Shown: piece by piece, positions 25,476 to 33,301 of the stretch | How positions within the stretch are numbered: position 1 is the first letter of the stretch | Layout of the letters: each line of letters opens with the position of its first letter | DNA from: Aeromonas rivipollensis | Lineage (GTDB): Bacteria; Pseudomonadota; Gammaproteobacteria; Enterobacterales; Aeromonadaceae | Length of the DNA: 64,000 bases | Direction of reading: 5' to 3' | NCBI RefSeq assembly: GCF_037811135.1 | Contig: NZ_CP149130.1 | Span: forward strand, 1,670,501-1,734,500 | Notes under the pieces: generated by a model | Told to the model about the DNA's origin: nothing | What the model saw: only the letters and a program-made list of their open reading frames with translations | Databases searched by the model: none | Position numbers and translations under genes: made by a program

Positions 25476-25743
25476 GTTCCCTCCCGTTCTGGTGTCGTTG
25501 CTGGCAGGCGATGAGGCTGTCGACCTGGGCGGCGCAGGTGGCCCAGGCGGCCTCGGTCTGGGTCAATTGGTCGAGCAGATCGCCGTTATTGACCGGGCTG
25601 GCTGCCGGCAGTTGGCAGGGCGCCGGGGCTGGACAGGTGAGCCTGATAATCTGCGGCACCGGTGAGGGCGGGGCGCTGGAGCAGCCTGACAACAGGATCA
25701 GGCAGAGGGCGATCAGCCCACTCCTTGAGTTCGGCATTTTCAC
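25450..25743 (-). CDS. lysC: Outer-membrane spanin lipoprotein (Rz1-like, LysC)
   Basis: 97 residues with a lipoprotein signal (LIALCLILLSGC, lipidated Cys about residue 21) and a proline-rich mature start, as in Rz1 proteins. It starts inside the i-spanin gene in a different frame and continues past its end, the overlapped spanin layout. Together with the inner-membrane spanin it disrupts the outer membrane at lysis. Confidence 0.85.
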   Translation of the reverse strand: MKMPNSRSGLIALCLILLSGCSSAPPSPVPQIIRLTCPAPAPCQLPAASPVNNGDLLDQLTQTEAAWATCAAQVDSLIACQQRHQNGREHGKAKTDP

Positions 25744-26059
25744 GTTTGAGCCTCTTGATGGTATCGGCCCGGTTGGCGGCCGTGATGGTCAGATCGCCAA
25801 GCTGGCGTTGCAGTGTGGCGGCGGCGGTTGCCTGGGCGTCCAGCTCGCCGGTGAGGGTATCGATGGCCCCGTCTTTGAGTTTCTCCCGCTGCTCGGCCTC
25901 TTTGGCCTTGTCGTTGGCGGCCTTGAGGTCGCTTTGCAGGGTGGAGACTTTGCCCTCAGCCTTGGCGGCAGAGCGGGCCGACCAGCCCCAGCCGGCCAAG
26001 GCGACGGCCAGCGCCAGCAGCAACCAGGTGAGGGGGGAGCGCAGCAGGTTAGGCCACAT
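25586..26059 (-). CDS. lysB: Inner-membrane spanin (Rz-like, LysB)
   Basis: 157 residues: one N-terminal membrane segment (TWLLLALAVALAGWGW, about 11-26) followed by a long periplasmic coiled coil (about 35-125). It overlaps the endolysin by 11 bases and carries the lipoprotein spanin in another frame. Confidence 0.85.
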   Translation of the reverse strand: MWPNLLRSPLTWLLLALAVALAGWGWSARSAAKAEGKVSTLQSDLKAANDKAKEAEQREKLKDGAIDTLTGELDAQATAAATLQRQLGDLTITAANRADTIKRLKRENAELKEWADRPLPDPVVRLLQRPALTGAADYQAHLSSPGALPTAGSQPGQ

Positions 26060-26870
26060 CCGCCACCTCCTTCACCGGGTAGACCTTGGCAAAGTGGTCG
26101 TATGCCTTGGCGAGCTTGGTGTCGTAGTCATTGTCTTTGTAGGCCGGGCCGTTGTAGCGGCGGGCGAAGTCGGCCCATTTACGGCCCTGCAGCGCCTTGT
26201 GCATGGCCTGGTCTTGCTGGATGAAGTGGCACAGGGCGGTGAGGTGGTCGACTTCGCTGCGCTGCATGGCGGCCTGCCAGCCGCTGGCCGAGGCAAAGCC
26301 CAGCGCCTGCCAGTGAAAGCCCATGATCTGGAACATCCCCCAACTTGCCGACTCGATGGCGGCCTCCCTGTGCAGGCTGATGGCGAGTCGCAGCCGCTCC
26401 CACTCGGCAGCCCCGCCCGTGTAACCACCGCGCTTGGGGTTGACCAGGTTGGGGTAACGGGCGGCCATCTGGTCGGCGGTGGCCTTGCCCAAGTGCTGGG
26501 TGAGCTGCTTGTAGAATACGTGCCGCTCAAACAACACCACGGGGCGCATGTCAGTGGTGAACCCCTCGCCGATGCTCTCGACCTGGGCGACGGTGGCCAT
26601 GGTGGCCAGCGGCAGGCCCAGCAGGTCAGCGCCAGCCTGCATGTGGTAGATGGTCAGCTGGTTGCCGCGTTCGCTGCCGAGCAGGGCGGCCATGGTGCGG
26701 GGGCCTGCCTGGCCGATGGCGGTGATCATATGGTCCCGCTGGAAGGCGAGCAGGGCGCGCTCTGTGGCATCGCCAAACCAGCCATCCGGATCGAGCGGAT
26801 AACCGGTTTTGGTCAGGCGACGCTGCAGATCGGCGACGGCGGCGCCGGTATCCCCTTTTTTCAGGCTCAT
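26049..26870 (-). CDS. Endolysin: peptidoglycan-binding plus N-acetylmuramidase
   Basis: 273 residues. N-terminal peptidoglycan-binding domain (about 8-65; VADLQRRLTKTGYPLDPDGW) followed by a DUF3380-type muramidase domain containing VESIGEGFTTDMRPVVLFER and the pattern YPNLVNPKRGGY, then SASWGMFQIMG. The Glu in VESIG is the likely catalytic acid by family analogy. There is no export signal, so release would depend on a holin. P2 uses a different lysozyme (gpK), so this is a module exchange. Confidence 0.88.
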   Translation of the reverse strand: MSLKKGDTGAAVADLQRRLTKTGYPLDPDGWFGDATERALLAFQRDHMITAIGQAGPRTMAALLGSERGNQLTIYHMQAGADLLGLPLATMATVAQVESIGEGFTTDMRPVVLFERHVFYKQLTQHLGKATADQMAARYPNLVNPKRGGYTGGAAEWERLRLAISLHREAAIESASWGMFQIMGFHWQALGFASASGWQAAMQRSEVDHLTALCHFIQQDQAMHKALQGRKWADFARRYNGPAYKDNDYDTKLAKAYDHFAKVYPVKEVADVA

Positions 26871-27175
26871 GGTTGAAACCTCCCGTTCAGGTGGCTGGCG
26901 GAAGTCGGTTGCTGGCGCCGGCGCGGTAGCAGGCGCATGACTGATCCGCGAGAACCGATCAGGGCTGTCAGCACCACGGCGACCAGCAGCACGGCGGCTG
27001 GATCAGGGGCTGGCATGACGCCGAGCAGGGCGCGCAGCGGCACGGACCCGGCGGCGACCGTGATGACCCAAGCCAGCAGGGCTGGCAGGGAGCGATAGTC
27101 GCCCCCGTTGCGGTTGAAGGTGGCGATGCGCAGCGCGATGGCGGCGCAGATCATGGCGTAGAGGATGGTCAGCAT
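26867..27175 (-). CDS. Small phage membrane protein, holin family
   Basis: 102 residues with three hydrophobic stretches: LTILYAMICAAIALRI (2-17), LPALLAWVITVAAGSVPLRA (30-49) and AAVLLVAVVLTALIG (60-74), then a basic tail. It resembles short phage holin-superfamily proteins and lies directly before the endolysin (4-base overlap). Which of the three small membrane proteins here is the holin cannot be decided from sequence. Confidence 0.65.
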   Translation of the reverse strand: MLTILYAMICAAIALRIATFNRNGGDYRSLPALLAWVITVAAGSVPLRALLGVMPAPDPAAVLLVAVVLTALIGSRGSVMRLLPRRRQQPTSASHLNGRFQP

Positions 27176-27176
27176 G

Positions 27177-27449
27177 TCAGCCCCCGTTGAGGGCTTGGCG
27201 CTTGCGCCGAGCCCATTTGATGAACCGGATTAGCGCTCGCGTCAGTTCAATTACGAATGCGCAAGCTAATGCGCAAACGACCGACGTTACGAAGGAGTTC
27301 AGCGGGTTGAATGGTGCGTCTCTTAAAAATTCAACCAGCATCAACAACAAGCAGACCGCAGCCCATTGCCACGCTGATTTCTCAACAACTTTCAGGAGCC
27401 CCACAAGCCACAAGACCCTGGAGAAGGCTTTACTGTCCTGTTGGTGCAT
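27177..27449 (-). CDS. Small membrane protein of lysis cassette (possible antiholin)
   Basis: 90 residues from the ATG at 27449, chosen because AAGGAGG lies just upstream; the open frame extends further but without support. Two hydrophobic segments (about 24-40 and 49-66) and a strongly basic C-terminus (RFIKWARRKRQALNGG). Lies between two other holin-like genes. Confidence 0.65.
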   Translation of the reverse strand: MHQQDSKAFSRVLWLVGLLKVVEKSAWQWAAVCLLLMLVEFLRDAPFNPLNSFVTSVVCALACAFVIELTRALIRFIKWARRKRQALNGG

Positions 27450-27450
27450 A

Positions 27451-27813
27451 TCAGCCTCCTTTGCGGAGTTTGAGCAGGTCTTCCGGCGTTTTGCGCAGGA
27501 TCCACTGCAACAGGTGGACGGCCAAGGCCGAGGCCAGCATTGCACCGACGGCCCTGGGGACCTCGACACTGAGTGGCAGCACGCTGGCCAGCATGGCCGC
27601 AACCAGCGGCGCCGCCAGTGCCCCCGCCACGAAGGCGGCAACGAACAGGCCCGCTTTGCGCAGGTTGCCCAGCTCGGCGGTGGTGGCGATGAACACCAGC
27701 GCCCCGGCGAATGCACCGAGCAGGACGCCGGGGTCAACGCCCGGGAAGAGGGACAGCAACGCCAAGGCGCTCAGGGTGCTGGTTGCTGCACTGGATGAAA
27801 TCGGTTCTGGCAT
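27451..27813 (-). CDS. Putative phage holin
   Basis: 120 residues with four hydrophobic segments between residues 10 and 105 and a charged C-terminal end (RKTPEDLLKLRKGG). First gene of the lysis membrane set; its stop abuts the next start. The topology and position fit a holin; the family name is uncertain. Confidence 0.65.
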   Translation of the reverse strand: MPEPISSSAATSTLSALALLSLFPGVDPGVLLGAFAGALVFIATTAELGNLRKAGLFVAAFVAGALAAPLVAAMLASVLPLSVEVPRAVGAMLASALAVHLLQWILRKTPEDLLKLRKGG

Positions 27814-27822
27814 CGTGCTCTC

Positions 27823-28065
27823 CTATCGTTTGCTGCCGTAGTGGCGAGCGGTTTGAAATTCGTGGATGGTCTGGCACTCGGCGCAGCGTTCGCAGCCCCG
27901 GATCGCTTCACGGCGCGCCTGCGGGATGGGGTTTTCACAGTCGATGCAGTAGTGCGGGCCGGTGCCACTGATGCGGGCGGCGTGGATGCGGGCAGCGAGT
28001 TGCTGCTCGCTGATGTCGGCCAGTCGTTCGAGTTCGTCGTCGAGGCGGCTCATGGTCAGTCCCAT
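27823..28065 (-). CDS. TraR/DksA-type C4 zinc-finger protein
   Basis: 80 residues with HYCIDCENPIPQARREAI and CERCAECQ, the four-cysteine zinc finger of TraR/DksA proteins. Similar small proteins occur in many P2-like phages beside gene X. Possibly modifies RNA polymerase during late transcription. An alternative start four codons later (MSRLDD at 28053) is equally possible. Confidence 0.85.
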   Translation of the reverse strand: MGLTMSRLDDELERLADISEQQLAARIHAARISGTGPHYCIDCENPIPQARREAIRGCERCAECQTIHEFQTARHYGSKR

Positions 28066-28259
28066 AGCTGGATCAGCGGCTGCTCGGCCTGGGTGGGGGC
28101 CGCTGGCATTGTGATGAGGGTTCCGGTCGGGAGGATGGGGCCGAGCGCGGCCAAACCGGGGTTGAGTGCGAGCACCTGCTCGGTGATGCCTGCGGTGTAG
28201 CCGTAGTGCCGGAACAGGATGAGGTCGAGGGTGTCACCCTGCTGGCTGCGCAGCTCCAT
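28056..28259 (-). CDS. X: Tail protein X (LysM-like)
   Basis: 67 residues, same as P2 gpX. Begins MELRSQQGDTLDLILFRHYG, the LysM-like fold of X/gp53-type baseplate proteins. Overlaps L by one base. Confidence 0.92.
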   Translation of the reverse strand: MELRSQQGDTLDLILFRHYGYTAGITEQVLALNPGLAALGPILPTGTLITMPAAPTQAEQPLIQLWD

Positions 28260-28729
28260 CAGATGAGCTCCACCGTGTTGTGGGTGGTGCCAAGGATGTC
28301 GCGAATGGCAAAACGGGCGTCGCGGTAGAGGTCGTCAGAGCTGATGATTTTGGCATCGGCCCCTTTGACGCCATCACCGGTGGCGCTGTAGTCGGCGTAA
28401 CGCTCCAGCAGGTTGGCGCGGGTTATGGCGTAGACGGCGCGCCGATAGCTGTGCAGGTGCGCCGATTCGTTGTTGATGAGTTCGCTCGGTACGGCGGCCA
28501 GGGTGGCGACCCCTTCTGCCTCACGAGCGCGGCGCCAGTCAGCCAGATCCCGGTTGATGCTGGTGATGGCGTCGACCACGGCATGGGTGAGGCGGGCCGT
28601 GGTGACGGTGCCATCGAGCCGGACGGTTTCGCGCAGGTCAGGCAGCGAGATCACCGGCCAGAAGGGGCTGGAGGGTATATCCCCTTCGGCTGGCGACGTG
28701 GGTGCATTGGCAATGAATCCGTTGCTCAT
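28259..28729 (-). CDS. L: Head completion protein L
   Basis: 156 residues from the ATG at 28729 with AAGGA upstream (P2 gpL is 169). It shows FWPVISLPDLRETVRLDGTV and HSYRRAVYAITRANLLERYA. It closes the filled head before tail joining. Confidence 0.9.
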   Translation of the reverse strand: MSNGFIANAPTSPAEGDIPSSPFWPVISLPDLRETVRLDGTVTTARLTHAVVDAITSINRDLADWRRAREAEGVATLAAVPSELINNESAHLHSYRRAVYAITRANLLERYADYSATGDGVKGADAKIISSDDLYRDARFAIRDILGTTHNTVELI

Positions 28730-28826
28730 GTTGTTCCTTCTCCGCTTGTTGGGCGGTGGTCGGACCGTCTGGTATGCGAAACGCATTCGTCAGGCCCGAG
28801 CCGCCCAGGGTGCGGGGTTCGCTCGG

Positions 28827-29507
28827 TTAGCTGCCGCCGCTAGTGGCGTCGGGCTGCTGTTCTTTTTTCAGTTCACGCTCGAGCACTTCGAGCTCTTTCT
28901 TGATGCCCACCTTGTCGTGCAGTTCGAGAGCACGGCGGTAGTGCTGGGCGGCCTGCTCCTTGAACCCGTCGGCCAGGGCGGCGCGGCCCACGGCCTTGTG
29001 CAGCTTGGCGCGCACCTGGTCGAAGATGTCGCAGTGGGTCAGCAGCTCGAGGTAAGCGCACAGCAGGCCATAACTGGGGCCAGCACCTGCCTCTTGCAGC
29101 TTGATGCCGGTGTCGGCCACCTCTTCGGCGATCAGGGTGGCGGCGGTGCGCTCGTAGCGGTCCGGGGTGCTGAGGCCGTGGCGGATCACGTAGTCGGCCA
29201 TGTTGAAGGCCCCTTCGAGATCGCCGGTGTCGAGGGTCCAGAGCATGACGGTGACGAGGACGTCATCTTGTCCGCCCCGGTCGGCGGCCAGCAGGCCATC
29301 AATCCACGGCTTGTAGACCGGCAGCATGGTGCGCTTGGCATCGATCTTGCGCTCGATGCTCTGGATGCCCTTGAGGGTGCGGCGGTGTTCGGCCAGTTGC
29401 ATCAGCTGGAGCTCGTAGGCGTTGGCGCGGGCCTGGTCGAATTGGGGATTGGCCGCCCCTTGCAGGGCGGCCAGTGCTCTTTCGCGGTGGCGGCGGGCGG
29501 GAGTCAT
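28827..29507 (-). CDS. M: Terminase endonuclease (small) subunit M
   Basis: 226 residues, P2 gpM-like (247). Contains RRHRERALAALQGAA and LPVYKPWIDGLLAADRGGQD typical of the family. With gpP it cuts cos DNA during packaging. Confidence 0.92.
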   Translation of the reverse strand: MTPARRHRERALAALQGAANPQFDQARANAYELQLMQLAEHRRTLKGIQSIERKIDAKRTMLPVYKPWIDGLLAADRGGQDDVLVTVMLWTLDTGDLEGAFNMADYVIRHGLSTPDRYERTAATLIAEEVADTGIKLQEAGAGPSYGLLCAYLELLTHCDIFDQVRAKLHKAVGRAALADGFKEQAAQHYRRALELHDKVGIKKELEVLERELKKEQQPDATSGGS

Positions 29508-29516
29508 GCCACCCCC

Positions 29517-30548
29517 TTACTCGCCGGGGGCCGGGTTCGGCCCGATGACGATGTTTTCGACCAGGGCGGCGCAGTCGTAGTCCTCGACCACGTAAGCGTC
29601 GTTGGTGCTTTCGTAGTTGACGATGCGGTTGCGCTTGGGCTCGTCTTCGATGTGACGACGGCGGGCGCCGGTCTGCCAGTAGATGGAGAGGTTGCTGAGC
29701 TTGGTGATGAGCAGCTTGTCTTCGGGGAAGAAGGGGACGCGCACGGCCTTGAGGCCGCCGATCTGCTTCTGGCTCACCAGCACCTGACCAGCCAGTTTGT
29801 TCTGGTTGTCGCCCGCGTCGTTGATGATGGGGAAGTATTTGTCGGAGAGCATCTTGCGGCCACAGATGACCACCAGGTCGGTATCGTCCTGATACCAGGG
29901 TTTGATCAGCTCGCTCACAACGTCGAATACCAGGGCGTCGATGTTTTTATAATCGCCGTCGGTGGCATCGACGTAGATCTTGCCGCTGCCCTCGGAGCCC
30001 TCGCTCATGACCTGGGCCGGGGCGTCGGTGCGGATGTGTTGCAGCCAGCCGATGTTGACGTCTTGCAGCAGGGGGTGGGCGTTGCGATCGGTGTCGGCGG
30101 CGGCACTGGTGCCATGCCAGCCGATCATGATGCGGTCCAGCCCCTGACGGGTGAGGATGGCGTCACGGACACGGGTCTGGAAGTCGGGGAACTTGGCCCA
30201 GGCGTCGATCTGGCCGTAGCCGATCTGGGTGTCGAAGTTGGTCTGGGCGCATTCGTAGCTCTGGTCGTAGAGACCGTGCGGGCTGTTGGGCTGGCGGTCT
30301 TTGGTGTCGGTGTTGGTGCGACCGGCGATGGTGCTGGTGATGCCGATACCGACCTTTTGACCTTTCATCTCATCGACAGGGATGACGTTGATCATGCCGA
30401 GGAAGGCGACCGACTCCTGCATTTTGGTTTCCAGGGTCTGCTGGACGCTGGGCTGCACGTTGAATTGCACCATGGCGCTGGTGATGGCGTTGAGTTTGGC
30501 GACCTGGCCGGTGAACTCGTTGAACTTCTGGCGGGTTTCGTTACGCAT
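29517..30548 (-). CDS. N: Major capsid protein N
   Basis: 343 residues (P2 gpN 357). Begins MRNETRQKFNEFTGQVAKLN and contains FLGMINVIPVDEMKGQKVGI. It is processed and assembles the head with scaffold O. Confidence 0.95.
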   Translation of the reverse strand: MRNETRQKFNEFTGQVAKLNAITSAMVQFNVQPSVQQTLETKMQESVAFLGMINVIPVDEMKGQKVGIGITSTIAGRTNTDTKDRQPNSPHGLYDQSYECAQTNFDTQIGYGQIDAWAKFPDFQTRVRDAILTRQGLDRIMIGWHGTSAAADTDRNAHPLLQDVNIGWLQHIRTDAPAQVMSEGSEGSGKIYVDATDGDYKNIDALVFDVVSELIKPWYQDDTDLVVICGRKMLSDKYFPIINDAGDNQNKLAGQVLVSQKQIGGLKAVRVPFFPEDKLLITKLSNLSIYWQTGARRRHIEDEPKRNRIVNYESTNDAYVVEDYDCAALVENIVIGPNPAPGE

Positions 30549-30560
30549 TGGGCATGGTCC

Positions 30561-31382
30561 TTAGCAGTCGGTTTGAATGGAGGTGCCATCGCTACCAGTG
30601 GCGGGCGGGCGCTTGTGGCTGAGCTCTTCCTGGCCCTCCAGCTTGGCGGTGAGGTCGGCCAGCGCCTTTGCGGTGGCGTCCTGCTTGTTGGTCAGCTCGG
30701 TGATGGTCTGAGCCTGCTCGGTGAACTTCTTCTGCAGGTCAGCATCGAGGGTGGTGACCTCTTTCGCGACGGTCTCGACGGCCTGGTGCACATCGCTGAA
30801 ATCGGCGGTGGATTGCTTCTTGTGGGTGGAGAACAGCGCAGCGATGCGCTCGGCAAGGGAGGGGCCTTTCTCCTGTTCACTTTCGAATTCGATGACGGTT
30901 TCCAGCGCTTCGGTGAACAGGCATTCCGGATGGTACTTGCGGTCGGCCAGCGGGTTGACGGTGGCCTTGCTGCAAAACTGCAGCATTTCGGTGCCAAGGC
31001 TGGCCGGGCTGTCGGTGACCGCAAGCCCCATCATGTAGGCGCCTTTATCGTTCAGGTTGGGGTGGATCTCGATGGAGGTGTAGACCTTCTGGCGCTTCTT
31101 GTTGAGCGCGATCAGCTCCGGGGTCGGATCAATCTGGACGAACAGGGCCAGGCGCTTCTCGCCCTCGATGGTGACCTCTTCGGTCTTGGCGGCGGTAATG
31201 TCGCCGTACATCTTGAACAGGCCGTTGGGGTCAATGCCCCGGATGTGCTCCATATTGACCCGGGCGCCGTAGGTGGACTGGTTGTAGCGCTGGGCCATCT
31301 GCTCAAGCCATTCGCGGGTGATAGCGCGGCCATCGGTCGTGCCCCCTTCTACGGCAACACGGAAAAATTTGGACTTTGCCAT
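30561..31382 (-). CDS. O: Capsid scaffold/protease O
   Basis: 273 residues from the ATG at 31382 (P2 gpO 284). Begins AKSKFFRVAVEGGTTDGRAI. The N-terminal serine-protease domain contains TDSPASLGTEML with the likely catalytic Ser, and the C-terminal half is a coiled-coil scaffold. First gene of the O-N-M-L-X-lysis-R-S operon, divergent from P across a shared palindromic box. Confidence 0.93.
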   Translation of the reverse strand: MAKSKFFRVAVEGGTTDGRAITREWLEQMAQRYNQSTYGARVNMEHIRGIDPNGLFKMYGDITAAKTEEVTIEGEKRLALFVQIDPTPELIALNKKRQKVYTSIEIHPNLNDKGAYMMGLAVTDSPASLGTEMLQFCSKATVNPLADRKYHPECLFTEALETVIEFESEQEKGPSLAERIAALFSTHKKQSTADFSDVHQAVETVAKEVTTLDADLQKKFTEQAQTITELTNKQDATAKALADLTAKLEGQEELSHKRPPATGSDGTSIQTDC

Positions 31383-31460
31383 GGGCTGGGATCCCTTTGG
31401 TGATTGGGTGGTGATGTCGCGGTTATGGTCTGGGTGACAGGCGGGATCGTGCAATCGGCG

Positions 31461-31489
31461 GCCAGTGTGTACGGCGCTGGCACACTGGC
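31461..31489. promoter_or_regulatory. Shared late-activator (Ogr) box between divergent O and P
   Basis: Perfect inverted repeat GCCAGTGTG-N11-CACACTGGC, identical in arms to the FI box. Its centre is about 93 bases from the O start and 57 bases from the P start, so one symmetrical site could activate both directions. Confidence 0.75.
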
Positions 31490-31531
31490 GCGGTGGAGTT
31501 TGGAGCGGTAGCGGCTGGTTAGACTGGCGCC

Positions 31532-33301
31532 ATGACGACAGCACCCTTACTTTTCCCCCATATCGAACCCCGCAGGCAGGCTATGCACCTGTACTTTCAG
31601 GGGTACAAGATCCGAGCTATCGCGGAGCTGCTGGCGACCCCGGAGGGGACGGTCGGCACCTGGAAATCCCGCGACGGCTGGGATGACATCAAACCCATTG
31701 ACCGGGTCGACTTCGCCATCGAGGCGCGGATGTGCCAGCTGATCGCCAAGGAGGTGAAGAGCGGTGGCGACTTCAAGGAAATTGACCTGCTGGGCAGGCA
31801 GTTAGAGCGCATCGCCCGGGTCAACAAATACAGCAACGGCGGCAACGAGGTCGACCTCAACCCCAAGGTGGCTAACCGCAACAGGGGGCCGAAGAAGGCG
31901 CCCGAACGCAACGTGGTGGAGCCCGAACAGCAGGCGCGGCTGATCGAGCGCTTCGAGTCCACCATGTTCGATTACCAGCGCACCTGGTACGTGGCCGGCA
32001 ATCAGTACCGTATCCGCGACCTGCTCAAGTCGCGCCAGATTGGGGCGACTTATTTCTTTGCCTTCGAGGCCTTCATCGACGCCCTAGTCACCGGGCGCAA
32101 CCAGATATTCCTGTCGGCCAGCAAGGCGCAGGCCCATGTGTTCAAGCAGTACATCATCCAGTTTGCCAAGGATGAGGGGGTTGAGCTCAAGGGCGACCCC
32201 ATGGTGCTGCCGAACGGAGCACACCTCTATTTTCTCGGTACCAACGCCCGCACCGCCCAGAGCTACCACGGCAATATCTACATGGACGAATACTTCTGGA
32301 TCCATGGCTTTCTGGAGTTCCGCAAGGTGGCCTCCGGCATGGCGATGCACAAGAAGTGGCGCCAGACCTACATTTCCACCCCCTCCAGCCTTTCCCATCC
32401 CGCTTATTCGTTTTGGTCCGGCGCCAATTTCAACCGGGGCAAGCCCAAGGCCGACCGGGTCGAGATAGACCTGAGCCACGCCAATCTGTCTGGCGGCAAG
32501 CTCTGCGCCGATGGTCAATGGCGGCAGATTGTCACTGTCGAGGATGCGGTGCTCGGCGGCTGTGACCTGTTCGACTTGGATCAGCTGCGCGGCGAGTACT
32601 CCGAGGAGGAATACCGTAACCTGCTGATGTGCGAATTCATGGACGACACCTCGAGCGTCTTCCCGCTCGCCACCCTGCAGCGCTGCATGGTCGACAGTTG
32701 GGAGCTGTGGGACGACTACAAGCCCTTTGCCCTGCGCCCGCTGGGCAACCGCTCGGTGTGGATCGGCTATGACCCGGCCAAGGGCGGGCAGGGCGATAGC
32801 GCAGGCTGCTCCGTGCTGGCTCCGCCGGCAGTGCCGGGCGGCAAGTTCCGGGTACTGGAGCGCCACCGCTGGAGCGGGATGGACTTCGACGCCCAGGCGC
32901 GGGCCATCAAGGCCATGTGCGATCGCTACAACGTGGGCTACATCGGCATCGACACCACCGGGATCGGGGAGGGGGTTTACCAGTTGGTGAAGCAGTTCTA
33001 CCCGGCAGTGACCGCCATCCAGTACAACCCGAGTGTGAAAATCCAGATGGTGATGAAGGCCCAGGATGTGATGAACAAGGGGCGGCTGGAATTCGACAGC
33101 GGGATGACCGATCTGGCGGCCGCCTTTATGAGCATCCGCCGTGCCGTGACCGCGGGCGGCAAGATGCCGACCTTTGAGGCGAGCCGCTCCGACGAAACCA
33201 GCCACGCCGACATTGCCTGGGCAACCATGCAAGCCCTGTTACATGAACCGCTGGCAGGTGCCACCGGTGCCAATACCAGCATGATGGAGATTTTCGCATG
33301 A
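31532..33301 (+). CDS. P: Terminase large subunit (ATPase) P
   Basis: 589 residues, same as P2 gpP (590). An N-terminal helix-turn-helix (YKIRAIAELLATPEGTVGTW, about 27-46) is followed by the ATPase domain with KSRQIGATYFFAFEAF as Walker A-like motif and IYMDEYFW as Walker B. The nuclease-like domain has GYDPAKGGQGDSAGCSVL. It packages DNA into the prohead. No clear ribosome site precedes the ATG. Confidence 0.95.
   Translation: MTTAPLLFPHIEPRRQAMHLYFQGYKIRAIAELLATPEGTVGTWKSRDGWDDIKPIDRVDFAIEARMCQLIAKEVKSGGDFKEIDLLGRQLERIARVNKYSNGGNEVDLNPKVANRNRGPKKAPERNVVEPEQQARLIERFESTMFDYQRTWYVAGNQYRIRDLLKSRQIGATYFFAFEAFIDALVTGRNQIFLSASKAQAHVFKQYIIQFAKDEGVELKGDPMVLPNGAHLYFLGTNARTAQSYHGNIYMDEYFWIHGFLEFRKVASGMAMHKKWRQTYISTPSSLSHPAYSFWSGANFNRGKPKADRVEIDLSHANLSGGKLCADGQWRQIVTVEDAVLGGCDLFDLDQLRGEYSEEEYRNLLMCEFMDDTSSVFPLATLQRCMVDSWELWDDYKPFALRPLGNRSVWIGYDPAKGGQGDSAGCSVLAPPAVPGGKFRVLERHRWSGMDFDAQARAIKAMCDRYNVGYIGIDTTGIGEGVYQLVKQFYPAVTAIQYNPSVKIQMVMKAQDVMNKGRLEFDSGMTDLAAAFMSIRRAVTAGGKMPTFEASRSDETSHADIAWATMQALLHEPLAGATGANTSMMEIFA

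Noticed and set aside
28470-31403. 977-codon open frame on the plus strand
   Set aside because: It lies opposite the clearly recognisable L, M, N and O head genes and reflects GC-rich codon bias, with no family features of its own.
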